From Planctomycetaceae bacterium (GTDB lineage Bacteria; Planctomycetota; Planctomycetia; Planctomycetales; Planctomycetaceae): a stretch of 7,257 nt of DNA. The stretch is taken from contig JALTOP010000077.1 in the NCBI GenBank assembly GCA_027000105.1, positions 1 to 7,257 on the forward strand, in the 5' to 3' direction. The notes below the pieces were generated by a model. The model saw only the letters and a program-made list of their open reading frames with translations, had not been told where the DNA came from and did no database searches. The position numbers and the translations under genes are program-made. This document shows positions 1 to 6,307 of this stretch, in pieces (the first letter of the stretch is position 1; every line of letters begins with the position of its first letter).

Positions 1-552
1 CTGGAAATGCTGTATCATATCAATCTGGGAGCCCCACTACTGGAAGAAGGAGCAACCTGGCTGGCTCCATTGAAGATGCTCGCCCCGCGCGATGCCCGGG
101 CGGCTGAAGATATGGCAACCACCTCAACCTATCTGCCCCCCACGGCAGGATACGCCGAGCAGGTCTATTTCTGCGAATTGACGGGAAATCCCGATCAGCA
201 GACGGCTGCCTTGCTGAAGAATTCATCCTCTCAACTCGGATTCGGCATCGAGTTCGATCTTCAATCCCTTCCCTGTTTCAGCGTCTGGAAAAATACGCAA
301 GCCGTTGAAGATGGGTATTGCACCGGGCTGGAGCCTGCATCGAATTTTCCCAATTTCAAAAGTTTTGAAAGGAAGCAGGGCCGTGTGACCAGCCTACCTG
401 CCGGGGGAAGCTGGAATTCGTATCTGAAATTACACACGTTGACCGATGCTGAAACAGTCCAGGCTTTCGAGCAGAAAATAAATGCGATCCAGGGTGAAGC
501 CGAACCGACGATCTATCAAACCCCGCAAACCGGCTACAGTCCGGACGCCTGA
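1..552 (+). CDS. DUF4432 family protein (aldose 1-epimerase-like), 3' portion
   Basis: The frame is already open at base 1 and ends with TGA at 550-552, so this is the C-terminal part (about 183 residues) of a longer protein; the ATG at base 7 is internal, not a start. Family hallmarks seen: YHINLG (nt 13-30), APRD (82-93), EQVYF (157-171), LPCFSVWK (268-291) and GLEPASNFPN (325-354). These match the conserved C-terminal half of DUF4432, a galactose-mutarotase-like beta-sandwich family whose complete members are roughly 350-400 residues. The family is thought to act on sugars, but its substrate is not established, so the epimerase label describes fold only. It is the only plus-strand gene and converges on the prenyltransferase-repeat gene with 27 bp between stops, so it is probably unrelated to the minus-strand genes. 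The family call is firm; the reaction is unknown. Confidence 0.88.
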   Translation: MEMLYHINLGAPLLEEGATWLAPLKMLAPRDARAAEDMATTSTYLPPTAGYAEQVYFCELTGNPDQQTAALLKNSSSQLGFGIEFDLQSLPCFSVWKNTQAVEDGYCTGLEPASNFPNFKSFERKQGRVTSLPAGGSWNSYLKLHTLTDAETVQAFEQKINAIQGEAEPTIYQTPQTGYSPDA

Positions 553-579
553 ATTTTCAGACAATGCGCTGAACCAGGT

Positions 580-1551
580 TCAACCCGCAGCATTCCCGCT
601 GGATTCTCGCGGAGCGTCGCAGGCTGTCAGACCGAGTGTCGCGATTGCATAATAGGTGTATTCGACATCAGCCTGTTCGTCCCATAACGCCGCCCGGAAG
701 CCACCGGTAGGAAACTCAAGCCCCTGGCTGACAAAATCTTTTGCCGTGAATTTCAAACCACCGGGATCGATCTGCAGATCGCGATGCGCATTCAAGGCGG
801 TAAAAGTGGAAAGAATATCGCCAAAGGGGATACGTGAATTGGCGGCGACGCCTCCATCATCCTGACAGACATCGCGAATGAAATCACACACATCTTCCCG
901 CAAGGGACGATCGATCTTCCCCAGAATCTTGAGTGTCGCTACTGCAGCCGCGGTCGGATTGGTGCCGCTTCTTTTCATCGGGGCAATTTCGACAAAGCCT
1001 CCGTCGTCCCGCTGTCTGTCAAAAAGAAATTGCACCACTGAATCGGGATCGGGAATGGGGCGTCCAAGTAAATCGTGTGTCACTGTAATGAGAAACGTCT
1101 GATAGGTGCTGCCCAGTTTCCCTTCCGGGCCTTTGGCATAGCCCCCATCGTCGCGCCGTAATTCATCAAACTGCTTGAAAACCTTCTGTTGCCAGGCGGT
1201 TGCTGATGCTCCCTCGCCCAGAAGATCCTCGCCTCCAGCCAGTTGCACCGCCAGGGCACAGGAGATCCAGTTCAATAGATCGACCGGGGTATGATCGTGG
1301 TCCCGTTCCGCATAAAGATATTCGGTTACTTTTCTCGTCGTCTCTTTGTCTAACCCGCCCAGCAGGCCAAGCCCCCGGATGGCAAAACCGGTGTAGTAGA
1401 GATCGGAATCCCCCTCTCTCCCGCGAAATCCACCATCCTCGCATTGTTGACTCAGAATAAATCGGCAATGCTTCTCAAACCGCGAGGCGGGCAGTTTTTC
1501 CACCCCGGTCTGCAGGGCTTGAGCCAGGTCGATCAGGTAGGGAATTTTCAT
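580..1551 (-). CDS. Prenyltransferase/squalene-cyclase repeat protein, probably zinc-less
   Basis: A 323-residue soluble protein made of alpha/alpha-toroid repeats (Prenyltrans family). Five repeat signatures are visible: EDGGF at 38-42, DDGGY at 134-138, DDGGF at 182-186, DDGGV at 231-235 and TGGF at 282-285, each followed by a helix such as the one after DLYYT (50-54). The layout resembles the beta subunit of protein farnesyl/geranylgeranyl transferases. Aligning the last two repeats by eye with Rab geranylgeranyltransferase beta, the zinc ligands D-x-C and H become D245-I-L247 and Y298, so two of three ligands look lost. No DxDD squalene-hopene cyclase motif is present, and there is no signal peptide or membrane segment. 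ATG at 1551 is the start; the bases before it (CTCCTT) are not a Shine-Dalgarno. A promoter candidate lies 44 bp upstream. It may be a binding or scaffold protein; catalysis is doubtful. Confidence 0.87.
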   Translation of the reverse strand: MKIPYLIDLAQALQTGVEKLPASRFEKHCRFILSQQCEDGGFRGREGDSDLYYTGFAIRGLGLLGGLDKETTRKVTEYLYAERDHDHTPVDLLNWISCALAVQLAGGEDLLGEGASATAWQQKVFKQFDELRRDDGGYAKGPEGKLGSTYQTFLITVTHDLLGRPIPDPDSVVQFLFDRQRDDGGFVEIAPMKRSGTNPTAAAVATLKILGKIDRPLREDVCDFIRDVCQDDGGVAANSRIPFGDILSTFTALNAHRDLQIDPGGLKFTAKDFVSQGLEFPTGGFRAALWDEQADVEYTYYAIATLGLTACDAPRESSGNAAG

Positions 1552-1594
1552 AAAGGAGTTTCAACAGGCTGAAGATCAGGAGAGCACCATTTGA

Positions 1595-1622
1595 ATTGTA
1601 ACAACGAAGTAAACCGTAACAA
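1595..1622 (-). promoter_or_regulatory. Candidate sigma70-type promoter for the prenyltransferase-repeat gene
   Basis: On the minus strand, TTGTTA (1622-1617; 4 of 6 to TTGACA) is followed after 16 bp by TACAAT (1600-1595; 5 of 6 to TATAAT). Initiation about 7 bp further on would leave a leader of roughly 37 nt before the ATG at 1551. It is the best hexamer pair seen in the 271-bp gap between the ABC exporter and this gene, suggesting the gene can be transcribed independently. It is a by-eye match without experimental support. Confidence 0.4.
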
Positions 1623-1624
1623 CG
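1598..1624. repeat. Pair of 9-bp direct repeats overlapping the candidate promoter
   Basis: GTAACAACG occurs at 1598-1606 and 1616-1624, a period of 18 bp. One copy covers the -35-like hexamer and the other overlaps the -10-like hexamer of the promoter candidate. It could be a binding site for a regulator contacting two nearby turns of DNA, or chance; nine bases is short. Confidence 0.35.
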
Positions 1625-1822
1625 GCGCTCGGTCAAAACAGGAAAAAGAGCGATCAGCCTGTCTGTAATAATCCGGAGGCTTCCAACTGTCAGATTTCAG
1701 ATGCTGAATTCCGGGAATCAAACTGGCCACAGGATTTACATTCGCACGTCTCGAACCGGATTGCAACCTGAAACGTGAATGCGATCCGATCAATCCGTTA
1801 GCGGATGAAAACGCTCAAGCGA

Positions 1823-3853
1823 TCATGCCGCTTTCTGTTTCACCTGGGAGTGGAACAGATTCAGGTAGATCGGGCACGTTTCGAGCAGTTGTTCGTGTGA
1901 GCCACTGGCGATCAAGCTCCCTTCGTGCATGACAACAATTTTCGTAACCACGTCCAGCAGGCTGCGATTGACTGCGTGGGTAATGATAAATGTTGTACAC
2001 GATTCCCGGAACTGTTTCAAAGCCTGTTGAATGTGATACTCGCTTTGTGAGTCGATCGCGGAAGTCGCTTCATCCAGAATCAGGATCGATGGTTTGCGCA
2101 CCAGCGCTCTGGCCAGGGCGATCCGCTGTCGTTGTCCGCCGGACAAGCCTGCCCCTTTATCTCCCACGACGGTTTCATATCCTTTGGGCAGTTGGGAGAT
2201 AAACTGATCGACTCCTGCAGTCGCGGCGGCCTGTTCTATTTCTTCGCGTGTCGCCAGCGGATTCCCGTAACGGATGTTTTCCATGATGGTGTCATTGAAC
2301 AGAAACGTATCCTGCGTGACGACACCAAGTTGACTGCGCAGAGATTTCAGGGGAGCCTGTTTGATATCGATTCCATCAATGAGGATGCGGCCGCGATCGG
2401 GGTCGTAATACCGCGGCAACAGATTCACCAGAGTCGATTTTCCGGAACCGTTTTCGCCGACGACCACCACACACTCGCCGAATTCGACACTCAGGGAAAC
2501 ATTGTTGAGCACGTCCGGCGTTTTCTCTTCGGTACCGGAATCATACGCGAACCGGATATCCTGAAATTCGATTTTTTTCGAATGTCGGGGCAGTACGCGG
2601 GGTAATTTCGGTTCATTCACCTTCGATTCCTGATCCAGCAATCCGGTAATGCGATCAGCCGCTGCAACACTGCGTTTCAGCTTCGTGTAAATGCTCGACA
2701 GCTTGCGCACCGGGTCGACTGTCCCCACCAGAAAGGTGTAAAGCAGAATCAGCGTTGGGATATCCGGCGGCGTATCAGCCAACTGGACGCCCCAGATGGT
2801 GGTCGTTTTCCTCAGAAGCAGATACATACAGGGCAGCACCGTCACGAAAATGGCGCACATGCCCATCAGTTCGACTGTCGGATTGGTGATGCCATCGATA
2901 ATGCGAATTTTCATCGCCTTCGAATAGTAGGTTCTGTTTTCCCGATGAAAACGGGCACGGTGTTTTCTTTCGTTTCCGAAGGCGATCACCACGCGGAACG
3001 CGTTGAAGGTCTCTTCCAGAACGTGATAGATGCGGGACATGCTTTCCATCATCCGGTGCGAAGCCTGTTTCAGCAGCCTTCCAAAGCGGTAAAACATGAA
3101 ACCGGCCATCGGAACAAACAGAAGTGAAAGGATGGTCAATCGCCAGTTCACCATAAATGCCAGCGAAATACAGGCGATCGCCTTGACCGGTTCGCGAGCC
3201 ATCTTCCCTCCCAACAGTGAAAGACCGGCTGCCAGTTCCTGTAAATCGTAGGTAAAGCGCGACATCAAACCGGGTGTCCCCTCGCGCATCACACTTTGGT
3301 AATCCATCTTCAGACATTTGCGGAAGCAGGCTTTGCGGATATCGATCGTGGTCAGTTCGACGACGGAACCGATAATCACATTCTGCGCGAAAATGCAGAG
3401 GCCCTTTATCGCAGTAGCCAGAACAAGGATACCGAAAAACAGCGCTACGGTGTTGAATTGATCTTCAGGCATCCACGGAAGAATATTCGCCTTGGCCCAG
3501 TTGAACCAGGCGATACTGCGAGTTGCCCTGGCAATCCGTTCTTCGTGCTCGGCTCGGGATTTCAACCGACGAACCCGCTCTGTTTCCCGTAACTCTTTGG
3601 TCGCAAGTATCTCATCCAGATGGGCGATATTCTTTTCTGCTTCCTCTGTCTGTCGTTGCAACTCCTCCAGTTGCCCCGAGACATAACTCTGCATGTTTCC
3701 CTTCATCAAAACATTGGAGACAGGGAAAACAATAGAGAGATTCGCTCCCCAAAATAGCCCCGTCAAACAGGCAAACAGAAACGAAACCGCAACCCGGGCG
3801 CGGTATTTGCCAACGTACGGCCAGATTCGCGATAATCCTTCAATAATCGACAT
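1823..3853 (-). CDS. Type I ABC exporter (MsbA-like fused permease-ATPase) with a coiled-coil insertion
   Basis: A 676-residue half-transporter expected to work as a homodimer in the inner membrane. The N-terminal membrane domain has hydrophobic segments near 20-48, 133-160, 222-257 (two segments), 325-347 and 364-382. The ATPase domain (about 428-665) is intact: A-loop Y437, Walker A GENGSGKST 466-474, Q-loop Q514, signature LSGGQ 570-574, Walker B ILILDE 590-595, D-loop SAID 598-601 and switch H626. It is about 95 residues longer than MsbA; the excess is mostly a charged insertion (about 51-115) between the first two membrane segments, with heptad spacing (L62, L65, T69, A72, I76, L79, L83). 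The substrate cannot be read from sequence; MsbA-like lipid or glycolipid export fits the glycosyltransferase and methyltransferase neighbours. ATG at 3853 is chosen; AAGGA lies 12 nt upstream, rather far. The gene follows a 424-bp gap, so it probably has its own promoter. Confidence 0.93.
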   Translation of the reverse strand: MSIIEGLSRIWPYVGKYRARVAVSFLFACLTGLFWGANLSIVFPVSNVLMKGNMQSYVSGQLEELQRQTEEAEKNIAHLDEILATKELRETERVRRLKSRAEHEERIARATRSIAWFNWAKANILPWMPEDQFNTVALFFGILVLATAIKGLCIFAQNVIIGSVVELTTIDIRKACFRKCLKMDYQSVMREGTPGLMSRFTYDLQELAAGLSLLGGKMAREPVKAIACISLAFMVNWRLTILSLLFVPMAGFMFYRFGRLLKQASHRMMESMSRIYHVLEETFNAFRVVIAFGNERKHRARFHRENRTYYSKAMKIRIIDGITNPTVELMGMCAIFVTVLPCMYLLLRKTTTIWGVQLADTPPDIPTLILLYTFLVGTVDPVRKLSSIYTKLKRSVAAADRITGLLDQESKVNEPKLPRVLPRHSKKIEFQDIRFAYDSGTEEKTPDVLNNVSLSVEFGECVVVVGENGSGKSTLVNLLPRYYDPDRGRILIDGIDIKQAPLKSLRSQLGVVTQDTFLFNDTIMENIRYGNPLATREEIEQAAATAGVDQFISQLPKGYETVVGDKGAGLSGGQRQRIALARALVRKPSILILDEATSAIDSQSEYHIQQALKQFRESCTTFIITHAVNRSLLDVVTKIVVMHEGSLIASGSHEQLLETCPIYLNLFHSQVKQKAA

Positions 3854-4277
3854 ATCAAATTCGCTTCCTTGCGAAAGTTATCTGGTTTGCCTCTCTTCCA
3901 AGCGGCTTTCCCCGCTGGGGCGGTCGTGTGCTACAAACGAAATCAATGAATCAACAACGGTTTGAAACCTGTAGAAAAAATGAGACCACGTTCCAGCAAT
4001 CAGCACCCCGACAGTCAACATTTCGACCAACATTTCGATAGTTGAAACAGACCTGCCATGCTGGGGTAATCTAGGAATTCATGGCGTTTTCATCCAGTGC
4101 AATTTGTTGCCGCATCGACCAATTTCGGGATGAGACGCGAAAATATCCGCAAAATTTCATCCACAACCCGCTCACCACCACAGACAGACCTGGTGGCAAT
4201 ATGCTTGTAACCTGTTGATACTGGGCACATTATCACTATCTGCGAGTATTGTGATGGTCGCGATTGCTACGGTTCGC
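3854..4277. other. 424-bp gap between glycosyltransferase and ABC exporter, no convincing gene
   Basis: This is the longest non-coding stretch. It holds a 12-bp tandem repeat (4016-4039) beside a TTGACT box on the minus strand (4018-4013), a weak 6-bp stem CCACCA/TGGTGG (4175-4180 with 4191-4196), and a GC-rich short stem CCCC-GCT-GGGG (3910-3920). No stem is followed by a T-run, so I see no intrinsic terminator after the glycosyltransferase. Two short opposing ORFs overlap here (minus 4230-4090, 46 aa; plus 4081-4218, 45 aa), neither supported by codon bias or a recognisable family. The gap most likely contains the control region of the ABC exporter. Confidence 0.6.
4016..4039. repeat. 12-bp tandem repeat, possible operator upstream of the ABC exporter
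   Basis: CAACATTTCGAC (4016-4027) is followed directly by CAACATTTCGAT (4028-4039), identical at 11 of 12 positions. Read on the minus strand, the proximal copy runs into TTGACT (4018-4013), which resembles a -35 box, although the sequence 17 bp further on (TGGAAC) is a poor -10. The site is about 160-190 bp before the exporter start. A role as regulator binding site is inferred only from position. Confidence 0.4.
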
Positions 4278-5426
4278 TCAACAGTTCCCTGTGTCCAACA
4301 GTTCCCGATACAGCGCATCCAGTTGATTGTTCATTGCCGAAAGGTTGTGGGGTTCCACTCTTTTCCGGGCGTTTTCTCCCATTTTCTTCGCCTGTTCGCC
4401 GCAAGCGAGTCTCATTGCCTCGACTAACGCGGGGTGATCCAACGCATCGCAGACGAAACCGTTTTCACCATTTTCCACAAATTCTGCACCGCCACATTGG
4501 GTGCTGGTAATCACCGGCAATCCCGAAGCCATCGCTTCCATAATCGAATTCGGAAAGGGATCGTAAAGTGTCGGCAGCACAAGCAGATCGGCGGCTCCGT
4601 AAAAAGGAGCCACTTCTTTCTGGACGCCCACAAAGCGTACGCGATTCGCAATTCCCAATTGTTGTGAGAGCCGTTCCGAGCGCTTCATCGATTTGTCTCG
4701 TCCCACGATCAGCGCGCAACCTTCCGGCAGTTCTGCCAGGGCGTTCAACAGACGATTGACACCTTTCCGTTCAAAACCGGAGCCGACAAACAGATAGACG
4801 GGAACATCCTGCGGTATTCGCCACTGTTGACGGATCGCGGCCCGATGCTTTTTCAAGTCGGGGTGAAACTGATCGGTATCCACACCGTTGTAAATGAGCC
4901 TCAATTTGGCGGGATCAATCGAAAATCGTTCTGCGATATCCTGCTGAACCATGCGCGAGTTGCAGATGACCGCCCGTAAATCGGGATGTTCATACAACGA
5001 TTTTTCTGCCCGCAGTACATAACGGTGATACGAACTTGAGCGAAGTCCGGTTCGCGAAAACCACCCCATCGTCCGGGATCGCTGTTCGAGCCAGCTGGCG
5101 TGGACTCCGTCTCCGGCCCGATAGATCGAACTCCCCGGGATTCGTTCGTGGGACTGAACGAGATCAAACCGCTGTTCTCTCGCTGCCTGAATCGCCCGTT
5201 TGGCAAAAAGAGATTCCCGCAACACGCGAGTCGGCTTCGGCGGATCACAACGAATGACCTTGTCGGAATCATTTTGCCATTTTCTTGTGATCAAAGTCAC
5301 TTCGTGCCCCTGATCTTCAAGAACAGACTTCATGCGGGAAACGATACGCTCCCCTCCGCCATCAAACCGAAACCGCTGGCGAATCATCGCGATGCGGTAT
5401 TTTTTTGAATTCAAACCTGTTTCCAT
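4278..5426 (-). CDS. GT4-family glycosyltransferase, WaaG (LPS core glucosyltransferase)-like
   Basis: A retaining GT-B glycosyltransferase of 382 residues from the ATG at 5426, close to the usual WaaG length of about 374. Residue numbers here count from an in-frame TTG at 5432, which would add two residues. The N-terminal acceptor domain has the glycine loop GGGERI (25-30) and ERIPGSSIYRAGDG (96-109), typical of WaaG relatives. The C-terminal donor domain has YNGVD (181-185), GFERKG (219-224) and the nucleotide-sugar motif DPFPNSIME (291-299). In that last motif the first acid of the usual E-x7-E is D291, with E299 retained. It should transfer a sugar from a nucleotide donor to a lipid-linked or core glycan at the cytoplasmic face of the inner membrane; donor and acceptor cannot be told. 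Two methyltransferases lie upstream on the same strand. No clear Shine-Dalgarno precedes the ATG; two short hairpins occupy the leader. Confidence 0.92.
   Translation of the reverse strand: METGLNSKKYRIAMIRQRFRFDGGGERIVSRMKSVLEDQGHEVTLITRKWQNDSDKVIRCDPPKPTRVLRESLFAKRAIQAAREQRFDLVQSHERIPGSSIYRAGDGVHASWLEQRSRTMGWFSRTGLRSSSYHRYVLRAEKSLYEHPDLRAVICNSRMVQQDIAERFSIDPAKLRLIYNGVDTDQFHPDLKKHRAAIRQQWRIPQDVPVYLFVGSGFERKGVNRLLNALAELPEGCALIVGRDKSMKRSERLSQQLGIANRVRFVGVQKEVAPFYGAADLLVLPTLYDPFPNSIMEAMASGLPVITSTQCGGAEFVENGENGFVCDALDHPALVEAMRLACGEQAKKMGENARKRVEPHNLSAMNNQLDALYRELLDTGNC
4279..4306. repeat. 11-bp direct repeat across the glycosyltransferase stop
   Basis: CAACAGTTCCC occurs at 4279-4289 and 4296-4306, a 17-bp period. 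The copies are read in different frames (E-L-L, then G-N-C-stop), so a 17-bp duplication may have set the present C-terminus. Removing one copy would make the protein end in E-L-L-S-E-P with a TAG at 4269-4267. Confidence 0.5.
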
Positions 5427-5435
5427 AAACAACCC

Positions 5436-5477
5436 GGGAACTCAGTTTGGAGTTCTCCCTGATCCGGCACAACCGGA
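5436..5477 (-). other. Two short hairpins in the leader of the glycosyltransferase gene
   Basis: The 100-bp space before the glycosyltransferase holds TCCGG-CACAA-CCGGA (5463-5477) and GAACTC-AGTTTG-GAGTTC (5438-5455). The second can be extended by two G-C pairs past one bulged base, to 5436-5458. The latter ends about 9 nt before the ATG at 5426, where it could affect ribosome access. Neither is followed by a T-run on the minus strand, so they do not look like intrinsic terminators. Confidence 0.3.
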
Positions 5478-5526
5478 GCAAAAAAAGGAACGCGGGTCAG
5501 TGCTGACGACTGGTGAAGAATCCGGG

Positions 5527-6186
5527 CTAAGCTGCTTTCTGTTTTTTCACTTTGTTGATTTTTCTTTGCACTTCCAGCGGTAAATACATCACCATACTGT
5601 AAGCACGATCGAGAGGAGAGACCTCAGGCGTGTCGCAGGAGGCGGTTTTTCGGATCGCGAGCAACGTATCGGCCAGGCCGATTTTTTCATAATTCCTGTA
5701 GCGGGAAAGAAAACGGTCGATCGAAAGTTTGACGCCCGGAAATCTCTCTGCGTAATCATGGAAACAGGCGATTCCCCCGACATTAAGCAGACGCAACCAT
5801 CGCAGATCGGCCATGACGGCCAGTATTTTGTGCGAGGCATCGACAAGAATGAAGTCGAAACGGTCATCCTGTTTCTCTGCCTGTGCGAAAGCCTCTGCAC
5901 TGGTCGTTGTGCGGAACTCGACTCCCTTTTCAGGCAGTCCGTTTCGAGAGAGATTTTCCTTCACGATTGTCAATTGATTGGGGAAGTAGGTCATGCGATC
6001 AACAACGACAAACTTCGGTCGCGTCTGATCATCAAAGCACTTCATCATTTTACATAATGTCCCGCCTGCTGCGGTTCCGATTTCCAGATGTGGCCCGGAA
6101 AAATTCTTTTTTCGAATGATATTCTGCAGGAATTTCTGCTCGGCCGGGGTCATTTCCGCTTCCAGAGTTTCTGAACATCGCCGCAT
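5527..6186 (-). CDS. Class I SAM-dependent methyltransferase (Methyltransf_24 type)
   Basis: A 219-residue Rossmann-fold methyltransferase without membrane segments, so presumably cytoplasmic. SAM-binding motif I is LEIGTAAGGT (34-43), the acidic residue after beta-2 is D63 (VVVDRM, 60-65), DFILVDASH (111-119) supplies D116 and H119, and GGIACFHDY (137-145) carries H143/D144. This pattern fits the Methyltransf_24 group, common in glycan and natural-product clusters. The acceptor is unknown; sugar O-methylation is the likeliest guess given the TylF-like gene 121 bp upstream and the glycosyltransferase 100 bp downstream. The basic tail ends in KQKAA, as does the ABC exporter. ATG at 6186 is preceded by AAAGGGA with a 6-nt spacer (6199-6193), the clearest ribosome site here; M12 is an internal alternative. 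The stop is TAG. Confidence 0.9.
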   Translation of the reverse strand: MRRCSETLEAEMTPAEQKFLQNIIRKKNFSGPHLEIGTAAGGTLCKMMKCFDDQTRPKFVVVDRMTYFPNQLTIVKENLSRNGLPEKGVEFRTTTSAEAFAQAEKQDDRFDFILVDASHKILAVMADLRWLRLLNVGGIACFHDYAERFPGVKLSIDRFLSRYRNYEKIGLADTLLAIRKTASCDTPEVSPLDRAYSMVMYLPLEVQRKINKVKKQKAA

Positions 6187-6192
6187 TATTTA

Positions 6193-6199
6193 TCCCTTT
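6193..6199 (-). promoter_or_regulatory. Ribosome binding site of the class I methyltransferase
   Basis: AAAGGGA on the minus strand lies 6 nt before the ATG at 6186. It is purine-rich and well spaced, which favours 6186 over the internal ATG at codon 12. Confidence 0.5.
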
Positions 6200-6209
6200 A
6201 TCAATTCAC

Positions 6210-6231
6210 TGGGGCGAGTTGTATCGCCCCA
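6210..6231 (-). other. 8-bp perfect stem-loop between the two methyltransferase genes
   Basis: TGGGGCGA (6210-6217) and TCGCCCCA (6224-6231) form a perfect 8-bp, GC-rich stem around a 6-nt loop. It sits 77 nt after the stop of the TylF-like gene and about 23 nt before the ATG of the next gene. No T-run follows on either strand, so it is not a standard intrinsic terminator. It could be a processing or stability element between cistrons, a weak terminator, or a structure near the ribosome site. Confidence 0.5.
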
Positions 6232-6266
6232 TTCATCCGGTACAGAATATCCAATCGCCATTACGC

Positions 6267-6306
6267 TTTTTGTCTGCGTTTTCCTGTCTGTGTTTTTTGT
6301 TTGCGT
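6267..6306. repeat. Imperfect 13-bp direct repeat just after the TylF-like gene
   Basis: TTTTTGTCTGCGT (6267-6279) and TTTTTGTTTGCGT (6294-6306) match at 12 of 13 positions with a period of 27 bp. The stretch is pyrimidine-rich on the plus strand and begins one base beyond the stop codon on the minus strand. It may be slippage-derived low-complexity sequence. Confidence 0.4.
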
Positions 6307-6307
6307 G

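Noticed and set aside
1548..1793. An 81-codon minus-strand ORF whose stop overlaps the ATG of the toroid gene (ATGA).
   Set aside because: It can only start with TTG, has no recognisable motif or hydrophobic pattern, and contains the promoter candidate. The ATGA overlap alone is not enough to call translational coupling.
1793..1806. Hairpin ATCCG-TTAG-CGGAT just after the ABC exporter stop as a terminator.
   Set aside because: The stem is only 5 bp and no T-run follows on the minus strand.
2132..2605. A 157-codon plus-strand ORF.
   Set aside because: It lies entirely antisense to the intact ATPase domain of the ABC exporter, whose Walker A, signature and Walker B motifs fix the real frame.
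2775..3317. A 180-codon minus-strand ORF.
   Set aside because: It is a shifted frame of the ABC exporter membrane domain and shows no family motif.
3990..4018. TTGACT with TGGAAC 17 bp downstream as a promoter for the ABC exporter.
   Set aside because: The -10 hexamer is too poor to call; only the repeat beside it is reported.
4175..4196. Stem CCACCA/TGGTGG after the glycosyltransferase as a terminator.
   Set aside because: It has a 10-nt loop and is followed by G-rich sequence, not a T-run.
5100..5408. A 102-codon plus-strand ORF.
   Set aside because: It is antisense to the N-terminal half of the glycosyltransferase and resembles no known protein.
5427..5432. TTG at 5432 as the glycosyltransferase start.
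   Set aside because: It adds only two residues before an ATG at 5426 and has no better ribosome site; ATG is preferred, though TTG is not excluded.
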